A DNA stretch of 9,962 nucleotides from Spirosoma sp. Lineage in GTDB: Bacteria; Bacteroidota; Bacteroidia; Cytophagales; Spirosomataceae. The DNA lies in assembly GCA_025351545.1 (NCBI GenBank), contig JANXVQ010000685.1, forward strand, positions 1 through 9,962. The letters are read 5' to 3'. Made by a program: the position numbers and the translations under genes. Numbering within the stretch: the first letter of the stretch is position 1; every line of letters begins with the position of its first letter. Positions 1 through 7,820 of this stretch are shown here, one piece after another. Under the pieces are notes generated by a model. It made no database searches. It was given only the letters and a program-made list of their open reading frames with translations, and had not been told where the DNA came from.

Positions 1-55
1 TTTCTCAAAACCGACCCAATTGTCAACGTGAAATGTCGGTTTTGAGAAACCGACA
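1..55. repeat. Palindromic repeat cluster 1 (one full, one cut copy)
   Basis: The full copy at 34-55 has 9-base arms TGTCGGTTT and AAACCGACA around the loop TGAG. A second copy is cut by the window start: the loop CTCA is at 4-7 and the right arm AAACCGAC at 8-15. Positions 1-15 are the exact reverse complement of 35-49. The cluster lies just past the stop codon (64-66) of the minus-strand hydrolase gene, so in that transcript it would form a 3' hairpin. No run of U follows the stem, so a classical intrinsic terminator is not supported. Related copies lie near 5252 and 7698. Confidence 0.8.
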
Positions 56-63
56 CCACAGCA

Positions 64-2241
64 TTACGCCAAATCCAGCGCGACAATCTCGTGGTCGAGA
101 ATTTTGGGGACTGTTACGGTTAACGTACCACTTTTTAGTTCATACTTCGGGGTTAGCCCGCTCATCAATAATTTCACACCCGTCACTTTTGCCCCGACCG
201 GCACGTTGACAGTTACCTGTGCTTCTACAGGAATCAACTCCCGGAAAGGCCCTTTCATCATCATTGGGTTGGTAAGATTCACCAGATGGACAGTCATGGA
301 TTTCTCCTGACGCCAGACATTGACATCAATCACGCCCGGCCCTTTCACCGAAGCAATGGGTTCTTCATCCAGAGCCCAATGGATAACATTACTCAGGAGT
401 TGCCCGTGATCGGTGCCCATTATTTGCCAGAACGACCGGTCCAGATCGCCGGGAATATACGCGACCCGGCCTTTGCCAACCTGCCGTAGGTAGAGTTCAC
501 GCGTATCGGTTTGGGCCACGCGTGGGTACACATCCTCCATTGGCAAATCGGGATACGTAGGGATGAGTGTGATTGGGCTGGAAAATTTCGTCGTGGGCTT
601 TACATTGACTTTATAAATTGTATTGATGATCCGGGGTGTACCGTCCAGCCCTTTCAATATGGCCACCGTTTGGCTGTCTTTGGCATCCTGCCGCAATTGC
701 AGATAACTATTTCGCATGGGCCCTTCCACTTTCTTGTCGTAGGAAACGCCAAACAAACTGGCCAGGCCGAAGTCGGAACGTTGCTTGCCTTCTTCGTCAT
801 AAAGTGACGTTTCAAACGTTGATACAATACTGCCACCATTGTCCACGAATGCCTGTAATTGCTTGCATTGCGCATCAGAAAGAGCCGCGATATTGGGCAG
901 TATCAACAATTTAAACCGCTTCAAGTCATCAGGACTGAGCAGCCGGTCATTCACCATATCGAACGGAACCCGGCTCTCCACCAGGTTATGGTAGATACCG
1001 TCCAGATGGTCACTGCTTTTCTGCTGCCACGGCTGACCGCCGTAATTGCGGTCGGTTTGTTCCGAATACACGACGCCAACGCGGGCCATCGATGCCGTGT
1101 TTCGCAGGTATTTTTCGTTTTTATAGTAGCCTTCATATAATTTGGCTACGGCATCCATCCAACGCTTATCGTAGATGTCGCCACCAAACTTCACAAAACA
1201 GGGGCGCATCCCGTTGGCAGTCCCCTCGGCCACCCAAATCCGGATTTCGGCATCGTTCTGAACGGAGTCTTTCCAGCGATATTCTTCTTCTATCCCGATG
1301 CTGAATATGCCAATCAGCGGTTTCAGACCTAAAGTAGACCGTAGTTCTTTAGCGCCTTTGCCATTCGCCCAGGGTGGCGTAAGACCACGACGGGCCTGTT
1401 GGTCAGCAAAGAAAAGATCGGCTTCTTTACCCGTTAGTACCTTGTCGGGAAACCCGTTTGGTATGAATCGGGAGTTGGGCTGTTGTTTACGGATCCCATC
1501 GTCCCACAAGGCCCATAATTCCCGTAATCGTTTGATCCGCCAGTCATTATATTTCCGGTACGTCAGATCGAGTTTATCGGGTTTTTTGGGAAGTTCCAAA
1601 CCAGAATAGGCCTTGAAATTGCTCACACAATGTTGGCAGTAACAAATATCATGGCCAGCCCAGCGGTTTGAGAAGATGCCTTCTGGCTTGTAAAGCTCCA
1701 TAATTTCGTGGTTCACCTGCGGCATAAACTCGAAATTATAGGGGCCGAATGAACAGGTTACCCATAAATCCGGATTGGCCCAATGACGGCGCTTTGTACC
1801 ATCCGGATTGACGGCAATCCAGTCGGGGTGCGCGTCGTAAACATCCTGCCGGGCTGCGTGTGGATCGGTCCGAAGCATGATTTTGATGCCCAGCTTTTTG
1901 CAGCCCTCCACCAGATAACCCAGTGTATCGGAGTTGCCCATAAAATCGCTCCGGTGATGCAACGGAATTTTGGTCGGGTAAAAAGCCACGACGCCACCGG
2001 CACTTAACAAAGCGCCGTCAACATGTATTTTCTTGAAGTAACTGAGCCAGAAATCAGGATCATAATGACCGGGGTCGCGTTCGACAAAGGCAAGTTGCGC
2101 CCACCGCATCGGCCCGTCGAGCCAATACGGAGTCGTTGGCGCGAGTACACTGGCCGACGAGTTAGCCAGACCAGCAGGCATTGAGAGCGCGTAAGCACCG
2201 CCTATAAGACCGGTGGTTTTAATAAAATCTCTTCTTTCCAT
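64..2241 (-). CDS. Tat-exported glycoside hydrolase, GHL6 type with GH42-like trimerisation domain
   Basis: The 725-residue protein starts at ATG 2241 and looks complete. Its N-terminus, MERRDFIKTTGLIGG, is a twin-arginine signal followed by a short hydrophobic stretch to about residue 26, so it is probably exported folded. Residues about 40-370 resemble the hypothetical glycoside hydrolase family 6 (GHL6) barrel: a segment describing a deed at YFKKIHVDGALLS (68-80), the NPDG segment at 145-148, and a cysteine cluster CYCQHC at 200-205. Residues about 387-620 look like the beta-galactosidase trimerisation (GH42 M-like) domain, with LLILPNIAALSDAQ at 445-458. A small beta-rich C-terminus follows. 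The substrate cannot be read from the sequence; a beta-galactoside or related glycan is a guess from the fold. The gene is the last of the minus-strand sugar locus, beginning 74 bases after the susD remnant. The family call is by recognition and the enzymatic activity is inferred. Confidence 0.78.
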   Translation of the reverse strand: MERRDFIKTTGLIGGAYALSMPAGLANSSASVLAPTTPYWLDGPMRWAQLAFVERDPGHYDPDFWLSYFKKIHVDGALLSAGGVVAFYPTKIPLHHRSDFMGNSDTLGYLVEGCKKLGIKIMLRTDPHAARQDVYDAHPDWIAVNPDGTKRRHWANPDLWVTCSFGPYNFEFMPQVNHEIMELYKPEGIFSNRWAGHDICYCQHCVSNFKAYSGLELPKKPDKLDLTYRKYNDWRIKRLRELWALWDDGIRKQQPNSRFIPNGFPDKVLTGKEADLFFADQQARRGLTPPWANGKGAKELRSTLGLKPLIGIFSIGIEEEYRWKDSVQNDAEIRIWVAEGTANGMRPCFVKFGGDIYDKRWMDAVAKLYEGYYKNEKYLRNTASMARVGVVYSEQTDRNYGGQPWQQKSSDHLDGIYHNLVESRVPFDMVNDRLLSPDDLKRFKLLILPNIAALSDAQCKQLQAFVDNGGSIVSTFETSLYDEEGKQRSDFGLASLFGVSYDKKVEGPMRNSYLQLRQDAKDSQTVAILKGLDGTPRIINTIYKVNVKPTTKFSSPITLIPTYPDLPMEDVYPRVAQTDTRELYLRQVGKGRVAYIPGDLDRSFWQIMGTDHGQLLSNVIHWALDEEPIASVKGPGVIDVNVWRQEKSMTVHLVNLTNPMMMKGPFRELIPVEAQVTVNVPVGAKVTGVKLLMSGLTPKYELKSGTLTVTVPKILDHEIVALDLA

Positions 2242-2315
2242 GAGTAAGTATGAGCGAAAAAAGGCGCGTTAGGTGGGTTAGGGTACTTTGACAGGCATAG
2301 CCGGACTCGCCGGTT

Positions 2316-2855
2316 TCATTCGTAACCCGGATTTTGTAAAAACAGAACCCGGTTGTTTATCAACTGAACCTGGCTGAGGGGGACAGCAAAAACCATCATG
2401 TAATCTTTCATTCCCTGTGATTTAAGCGTGTCAAATGCCCGGCCCGTTCTAACTCAATCGAACCACCGTACGCCCTCAAACGACAACTCTAATCGACGCT
2501 CAAGGCAAATTTTTTCGCGTAGCTCATCTCTGGTGAGGGCACTGTAGCCTGTTAAACCGGCCCGAGTACATACCTGATTGATAAAAGGCAGGGCCTGAGC
2601 GGTTTTACCGTTTTCATTCAACGCTTCGGCGTACATTAACAAAACATCAGCATACCGTATTACCTTCCAGTTTGCCCGACTGTCGTTGGCAGTAGCTACC
2701 GGAGTAATATATTTTTTGGTATATGCCTGCGACGTTGCAGAAGGAAGCTTGACGAGAGTGCCATTTTTATCGATAAAGCCATCTTTTTCCCTGTGGCTGC
2801 ATTGTTGAAAAAAGCGGGAATCTGCGCGAACCTCTCGAACTGTAGGAGGTGGCAC
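2316..2855 (-). pseudogene. SusD/RagB-family outer-membrane lipoprotein, 3' half with in-frame stop
   Basis: This is the C-terminal half of a SusD-type glycan-binding lipoprotein, the surface partner of a SusC transporter. The frame shows the family signature VIRYADVLLMYAEALNENGK, then LERRLELSFEGVRWFD, then a TGA stop at 2454-2456. The same frame continues without a shift as VRTGRAFDTLKSQG and ends FLQNPGYE with a stop at 2316-2318, the usual SusD ending. One sense codon, probably Leu in the family motif RWFDLVRTGR, has therefore become TGA. The signal peptide and the N-terminal tetratricopeptide half are missing. Upstream the reading frame runs into sequence that fits SusC in another frame, so the 5' boundary (here a GTG at 2855) is only the limit of the open frame, not a real start. 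It is non-functional as a SusD. Confidence 0.85.
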
Positions 2856-2997
2856 CCAATAAAATATTCAAGCTTAACGCATCGGTGAGCTTACAGACAA
2901 TATTCACGTTGCCTAATACCCGCATGCCTTTCCGTTTGACCTGGACTTCCCGGGCCAGGGTTACCGGGTTGCTTGCAAGTTTAATGAAATGTCCGTT
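2767..2997 (-). pseudogene. SusC-type TonB-dependent receptor, internal fragment
   Basis: A 76-codon open stretch between stops at 2998-3000 and 2767-2769 has no credible start. It includes ASNPVTLAREVQ and then VLGNVNIVCKLTDALSLN, which matches the pattern of SusC outer-membrane receptors (NPV..., then LGN...KLTDGL, a strand-turn-strand of the barrel). The similarity fades after about GATSYSS, near 2840, and from roughly 2800 the SusD frame takes over. The simplest reading is a deletion that removed the rest of susC and the 5' half of susD and joined the two. All three minus-strand frames are open across about 2770-2850, so the join cannot be placed exactly. The SusC assignment rests on a short segment and is less certain than that of the SusD piece. 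Confidence 0.6.
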
Positions 2998-3045
2998 TTA
3001 TTCGATATTTTTCCGTTAACCTCATTAATTTACACAGTTAGCAGG

Positions 3046-5246
3046 TTACTTCACGCCTACAAGGTTGCCATCTTTTGCTAGGTTAATGTCGCGCTCAACC
3101 TGCGGCAGATAGTTGGTCCAGGAAAAACGTCGGGCATCTTTGTAAGCATTTTCTTTGGATAAATACCCCTCAATGTAAGGAACTTCGTGATAATGGCTAG
3201 CCGTAATTTCGCTCACTTTTTGCCAGTGCGCCAGGCAACGGGTGAGTAGAAGGACAGCTTTCTGTTGCTGCGTTTTGTCCTGATACAGCCGGTAAGTTTG
3301 TAAGGCTACACCAGCTCTAAGTTTATCAGCAAAATAGCGGCTTAGATAGGCCCAGGTTTCTAAATCCGCCAGCTCGCAGACTAGCGTAGGATTCGGGTTG
3401 GGTCGTAGTTGCTGCACTCGATCAAACACTGTTTGGCTATCGGTGTCCAATAAATCGGCAAGTGCCAGTGGACTAATCTTTCCGGCAGGAACTACCTGCT
3501 TTTCCTGTATGCCGGTAACATAGTCTTTTATGGAAATATAAGCCGGGTCTAAGGTTGAATGATCAATTAATTCATTGATGGAAATAAAGGAAGAAACAGT
3601 ATCCTGGACTCCTTTGCCAGCCGAAAATGGCGATAGAAATCCTTCTGAATACAAGGTATAATCCCAGGTTGAGCCGTAAAAGGAAGCCAAGCGTAAGGGC
3701 ATCTGGCTGGCGGCAGCCGTGGCTTCCAGCATCAGTTTGCCGGATTTAAGTGCGTAACGACTGGCAAAACTGGCTTCAAAAACAGCATCAGGTGTGGCTG
3801 GATCGTATAACAAACGGCCCCAAAGCTGATAAAACAGCCATTGCTTTTCGAAGGCATACGCCCAGGTACGATGCGAATTTTCGATATGTGAATAATCCCT
3901 TGCGGGTATATAACCTTCAGAACCCACAAAGTAGCCGTTGACGTAAGGGGCCGTGTTTTGCGCAATATGCCGACGGATAAAATCGGATTGTCCCCAACGC
4001 AGAATGAAAAAATCCTCATTCCGAATCATCCACTGGATGCGATAATTAGCTGGTAGGGGGTTCCAGTAACCATCGTCCCGCTTGCCCGAATGGGAGTCAT
4101 GCGTTAAGGCCAGCACGGGCGTAGAATGCCCGTGAGACCAGTTGAATTTAATTTCTACTAAAGTTGTATCGGGCAGGTGAGCATCGTTAATGACGCGTCG
4201 CATCTCGACCGGATCGGCTGAAAGCACCGAGCGATGCAGCAACTTAACCGGGCGGTTGGCCGCTTTGATGCCGGCTATTACTGTCTCCGAAAGCCAGTCT
4301 TCGCGGTCTTTGGGCGTCATGTCCGGTAAGGAAGAATCGGCTGTCTTGAAATTGCTCATCCAGTCGGCCAGCGTAATCCCGATACCGGCTAAATCAGGAT
4401 ATTCGTTAATAACCTGCGTAACGACTTCACGCGTGTAGCGCTTAACACAATAGCCGACGTGTCATTCCGTTCCTTAACACCATAATGCTTTGCAAAGTCG
4501 GGGGATACTGCAATATTCCAGTTGACAATGTACGGGGCAATGCCCCGCTCTTTTGCCATCCGAAACAGGGCTGTCCAGAAACGTTTCCAGTCGGCCATTT
4601 CCTGAGCCGAAAAGCTATTAGCCGCAGGAAAATTGGTCGGCTTCACCATGTAGGAGAACGGATGGACATTCCAAAGAGACAGGACATTAAAGCGATTCCC
4701 GGCCATCTGATCCAAAAAACGCTGCCAATAGTTCAGGTCCCGGCATACGTCCGTATGCAACTCCATCGCCGGGCCGGATCGGTAAGAAGACCAGGGCAAA
4801 TTAACCTTCAACGCCCGAACGGTCAGGTGCGGATTGGCTATTTTTGTGGTGAGTGTTCTCCAGGTTTTCCCCATCCCAATCTGTTCGGCTGCGTCCATTA
4901 CACCGTACATAGTCCCTACAGAATCGGTAGCGGTTACCAGTAGGTTAGTGTGCTGATAACTAAGCCGGTAACCTTCTTCCCGAATAGATAACTCCGTCCG
5001 GGAAGGCACAATCCGAATAGTAATAGCCGCGCCTTTCGCGTCCGATACAAGTAACATCGTCTTGACAGATTGCCCCGATTTCTGGAGTGCTTTTTCCAGA
5101 TAGCCTACACCAAATCGAATCGGTTTATTCGTCGTATCGAAGGCAACAACAAGCGCTGATTTTTTCCCACTCTTCGTCTGTGCGGATAAAAACTGAGGAC
5201 AAAAAATCAGCATATATAGCCAGAAAATAATGTGTCGCCTTTGCAT
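3046..5246 (-). pseudogene. Exported GH67/GH115-like glycoside hydrolase, broken by a frameshift
   Basis: Two abutting frames make one gene. The N-terminal part starts at ATG 5246 with a Sec signal, MQRRHIIFWLYMLIFCPQFL then SA, probably cleaved after residue 22. It continues through an N-terminal alpha/beta domain (DSVGTMYGVMDAAEQIG) typical of alpha-glucuronidase-type hydrolases and into a TIM barrel (VRALKVNLPWSSYR, then GNRFNVLSLWNVHPF). Near 4440-4450 the frame changes: ERNDTSAIV must be followed by KRYTREVVTQVINEYP from the next frame, then DLAGIGITLADWM and KFNWSHGHSTP, and a helical C-terminus ending LVGVK. Restoring one base gives 733 residues, a normal length for such enzymes. A longer open frame reaches TTG 5339, but its first 31 codons are palindromic repeat sequence, so ATG 5246 is preferred. 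The frame break could be a real mutation or a sequencing error. The substrate is unknown; an acidic-sugar glycan is a family-level guess. Confidence 0.75.
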
Positions 5247-5251
5247 ATAAG

Positions 5252-5298
5252 TGGTGTCGGGTTCTAAAACCCGACACCAGTGAGGTTTCTCAAAACCT
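5252..5298. repeat. Palindromic repeat cluster 2 (two copies)
   Basis: Copy one (5252-5279) has perfect 12-base arms, TGGTGTCGGGTT and AACCCGACACCA, with loop CTAA at 5264-5267. Copy two (5283-5298) has 6-base arms, AGGTTT and AAACCT, with loop CTCA at 5289-5292. The pair fills most of the gap between the GMC oxidoreductase stop (5336) and the hydrolase start (5246). On the minus-strand mRNA, copy one would fold immediately before the hydrolase start codon, with five bases between. Confidence 0.85.
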
Positions 5299-5335
5299 AG
5301 TGAATCTGACATTACTTTATACTTCTCTTCCGTTC

Positions 5336-7045
5336 TCAAAGATTATGGGCCTTTAGCTGTTCTACGGCATAATTGGCCGCGCGGGCAGTGAGTGCCATAT
5401 AGGTTAGCGATGGGTTTACATTCGACGATGAGACCATGAACGAACCATCTGTCACGAACACATTTTTGCAGGCATGAACCTGATTAAACTTGTTGAGGAC
5501 TGACGTTTTTGGGTCTTTCCCCATCCGGGCTGTCCCCATTTCGTGAATACCCAAACCCATGTGTGCAACGGGGTTGTCGTAGGCAACTACGTTTTTGAAA
5601 CCAGCCGCTTCCAGCATTTCGGCCCCGTCGTTCATAATGTCTTTCCGCATAGCCAGTTCATTTTCGCCAAAATCAGCATCAAAAACAACCTGTGGCAAGC
5701 CCCATTTATCTTTCTGATCTTCGCTGAGTGTGAAGCGATTGTTAGGATTTGGCAGGACTTCGCCAAAGCCGCTGAGGTTGATTTTCCACGGACCGGGCTG
5801 CGCCATTTTTTTCTTAAAATCGGCGCCAAAACCTGGTTCGGTTGCACCCCGTGAATAGTCGGTGCGAGAAGCGCCCCCCTGGTAACCAAATCCCCGGAGG
5901 TAATCTCGTTTGTCGTTGCCCCAGTTTCGGAAACGTGGAATGTACAAACTACCCGGACGCGCCCCGAAATAATAGTCGTCCTCAAAACCTTCGATGTCGG
6001 CTCTGGCGCCTACACTCAGGTGATGATCCATCAAATTGCGTCCTAATTGATCACTGTCGTTACCAAGCCCATTCGGGAAACGGGCCGATTTTGAGTTCAT
6101 CAAAATGGAAGTAGAGCCAATTGTACCGGCGTTGAGGAAAATTATTTTGGCGTAAAATTCCCGCACTTCCATTGTGTTCTGATCAATAACCCGAACCCCT
6201 TTGGCTTTCTGTCCTTTATCGTCCAGCAGTATTTCTTTCACAATGGCATTATGAATCACCGTCAACCGGGTGGTTTGGCGAGCGGCTGGCAACGTAGCGG
6301 CCAGTGAACTGAAATAAGCGCCAAATGGACAACCCCGCGAACACCGGTTCCGAAACTGACAGGTAGCCCGGCCTAACGCCGAATGCCAAGGTTGCGGTTT
6401 GGTCAGGTGAGCCACCCGGCCCATAATGATAGGCCGATTCAGCTTTTGAGCCACCGATTTTTTCAAATGGATTTCGGGGGCCGTCATGGCCATCGGCGGC
6501 AGGAATGTACTATCCGGTAAGACGGCTAAACCCTCGGCCTGACCGCTAATACCCACGAATTTTTCGACGTACTTATACCACGGAACTAGCTCTTCGTACC
6601 GAATGGGCCAGTCGATACCAAGTCCCTGTTTGGCATTCGCCATGAAATCCTCACGATTCCAACGGTAGGTGTGCTTACCCCACAGCAACGATTTGCCGCC
6701 TGTGTGATACGCCCGAATCCAGTTGAAAGGTCGCTTCTGGATGTACGGGTTTTCTTTATCATTCGTGTATAGGTATTGCGAGCCTTCTTTGGCCGAAAAA
6801 TACATGCTGGCATAATGCTCCTCGGCGGCTACGTTGGAGATTTTACCCCGGTGTTCAAACTCCCAGGGATCTTTGAACGCTGTTTTATAATCCTCAACGT
6901 GCTTGATTTCATAGCCTCGTTCAAGTACCAAAACGTTTAATCCCTTTTCGGTCAGTTCTTTTGCTGCCCATCCCCCAGTCATTCCTGACCCAACGACAAT
7001 GGCATCATACGTTTGAGCTTTTTCTGCTTTGATATTCAGATTCAT
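5336..7045 (-). CDS. GMC-family FAD-dependent sugar oxidoreductase, catalytic subunit
   Basis: The protein has 569 residues from ATG 7045. An FAD-binding Rossmann motif GSGMTGG sits at 19-25, with the ribose-binding acid E42 in VLERG. The GMC loop HTGGKSLLWG is at 114-123. A cysteine-rich segment CQFRNRCSRGCPFG (Cys 229, 235, 239) is typical of the membrane-associated gluconate, fructose and glucoside-3-dehydrogenase branch. The C-terminal GMC domain has the catalytic pair His501 (in HEMGTARMG) and Asn544 (in NVNPSLTYMA). It should oxidise a sugar or sugar acid, passing electrons to an external acceptor. The small-subunit gene lies 46 bases upstream, as expected for an alpha/gamma complex; no cytochrome c gene is in the window. 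It has no signal peptide of its own, so export would depend on the Tat signal of the partner. The stop nearly abuts the next frame (TTGA overlap). Gluconate, glucoside-3-position and other sugars are all possible substrates. Confidence 0.9.
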   Translation of the reverse strand: MNLNIKAEKAQTYDAIVVGSGMTGGWAAKELTEKGLNVLVLERGYEIKHVEDYKTAFKDPWEFEHRGKISNVAAEEHYASMYFSAKEGSQYLYTNDKENPYIQKRPFNWIRAYHTGGKSLLWGKHTYRWNREDFMANAKQGLGIDWPIRYEELVPWYKYVEKFVGISGQAEGLAVLPDSTFLPPMAMTAPEIHLKKSVAQKLNRPIIMGRVAHLTKPQPWHSALGRATCQFRNRCSRGCPFGAYFSSLAATLPAARQTTRLTVIHNAIVKEILLDDKGQKAKGVRVIDQNTMEVREFYAKIIFLNAGTIGSTSILMNSKSARFPNGLGNDSDQLGRNLMDHHLSVGARADIEGFEDDYYFGARPGSLYIPRFRNWGNDKRDYLRGFGYQGGASRTDYSRGATEPGFGADFKKKMAQPGPWKINLSGFGEVLPNPNNRFTLSEDQKDKWGLPQVVFDADFGENELAMRKDIMNDGAEMLEAAGFKNVVAYDNPVAHMGLGIHEMGTARMGKDPKTSVLNKFNQVHACKNVFVTDGSFMVSSSNVNPSLTYMALTARAANYAVEQLKAHNL

Positions 7046-7091
7046 GGATTTTGGCTAATGAATGTTATGACAGATAAATGAGTAAGTGCGA

Positions 7092-7646
7092 TTAAGCCTG
7101 ATTGCCATACATGAAATCTTTCTGACCGGGTTTGATCTTGATAGCCTCGAATCGTCCCGGAATGGGCTGATAATCAAACGACGCTTTAATCCCTGCTTCC
7201 GACGTAAAGTAACCCAGCAATGTCTGTTCTTTAATCAGTTGCCAGAACGATACATTACTGTTTTTTAGAGCATCAGCTTCAACCTGTTTCAGCGTTGCAG
7301 TTTGTTGATCAGGCGACAACGTCAGGAAACCTTTCCGATCAAGATTACCAAGACCTTCTAAAAATAAATCCTGCGCGGACTTTTTGTAACAGTCGCGAAG
7401 CATGACTTCGATAAAATCGGGCACCCCCACATCAAGAGCGCCGGGGGTATCGGTATGGGGTATGATCAAGTCGGAGACTCGAGCCATAATCGCGTGTTGT
7501 GTCTCGTTCAGAAACGAACCCATACGATTGAGGGGCGTTCCTGATGTGGCGATCTGCTCCCAGCGATTCATAGCCTGAAGGGTTGGCGCCGAAAGGATTC
7601 CGCCTACCATCCACGCAACCTGCGTTACTGCTTCCCGTCTGTTCAT
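7092..7646 (-). CDS. Gluconate 2-dehydrogenase subunit 3 family protein (Tat small subunit)
   Basis: This is the small subunit that partners a GMC oxidoreductase; in known complexes it helps fold and export the FAD subunit. ATG 7646 gives 184 residues beginning MNRREAVTQVAWMVGG, a twin-arginine signal of the form usual in this family. An open frame extends to 7712, but those extra codons are palindromic repeat and direct-repeat sequence, so they are not preferred. Family landmarks are the segment IPHTDTPGA at about 62-70, PDFIEVML just after it, LLGYFTSEAG at 143-152 and FDYQPIPG at 157-164. The C-terminus KPGQKDFMYGNQA is intact. The gene lies 46 bases ahead of the GMC oxidoreductase gene on the same strand and is almost certainly co-transcribed with it. 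Its own upstream region consists of repeat cluster 3 and a dead susD, so any promoter must lie within or just after the repeats. Confidence 0.9.
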   Translation of the reverse strand: MNRREAVTQVAWMVGGILSAPTLQAMNRWEQIATSGTPLNRMGSFLNETQHAIMARVSDLIIPHTDTPGALDVGVPDFIEVMLRDCYKKSAQDLFLEGLGNLDRKGFLTLSPDQQTATLKQVEADALKNSNVSFWQLIKEQTLLGYFTSEAGIKASFDYQPIPGRFEAIKIKPGQKDFMYGNQA

Positions 7647-7680
7647 TCGCTTATTGATAAAGTTTAGTCGTTTTCGTCTA

Positions 7681-7795
7681 TCCAGTGGTGTCCAGTGGTG
7701 TCGGATTCTCAAATCCGATACAGCAAAGTTTCCGATTCCTGTGTCGGGTTTGAGAACCCGACATCACTCCGGCAGTCAGGTTTGAGAACCTGACT
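7681..7795. repeat. Palindromic repeat cluster 3 (three copies) with a 10-base tandem duplication
   Basis: Copy one (7698-7721) has arms GTGTCGGATT and AATCCGATAC with one G-T wobble, loop CTCA. Copy two (7741-7764) has arms GTGTCGGGTT and AACCCGACAT, pairing except for a terminal wobble, loop TGAG. Copy three (7774-7795) has perfect arms AGTCAGGTT and AACCTGACT, loop TGAG. Just before copy one the decamer TCCAGTGGTG occurs twice in tandem (7681-7700). The cluster lies between the susD remnant and the gluconate-dehydrogenase-type subunit gene. Confidence 0.85.
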
Positions 7796-7820
7796 CCACA
7801 CAAAAGCTCACAACATTCAT

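Noticed and set aside
34..55. Palindrome as an intrinsic terminator of the 64-2241 gene
   Set aside because: The stem is suitable, but no U run follows and the same element occurs before genes as well as after them, so it is listed as a repeat.
3750..4019. Secondary frames inside the hydrolase gene on both strands
   Set aside because: They overlap a strongly coding frame, lack family features and are shadows of it.
4389..4460. Programmed -1 frameshift in the hydrolase gene
   Set aside because: No X XXY YYZ slippery site or obvious stimulatory hairpin at the change point, and such shifting is not known in this enzyme type.
5247..5339. N-terminal extension of the hydrolase from TTG 5339
   Set aside because: The added codons are read from the palindromic repeats, and the clear signal peptide begins at ATG 5246.
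7681..7795. CRISPR array
   Set aside because: Only three degenerate palindromic units with unequal, very short gaps; no constant repeat or spacers.
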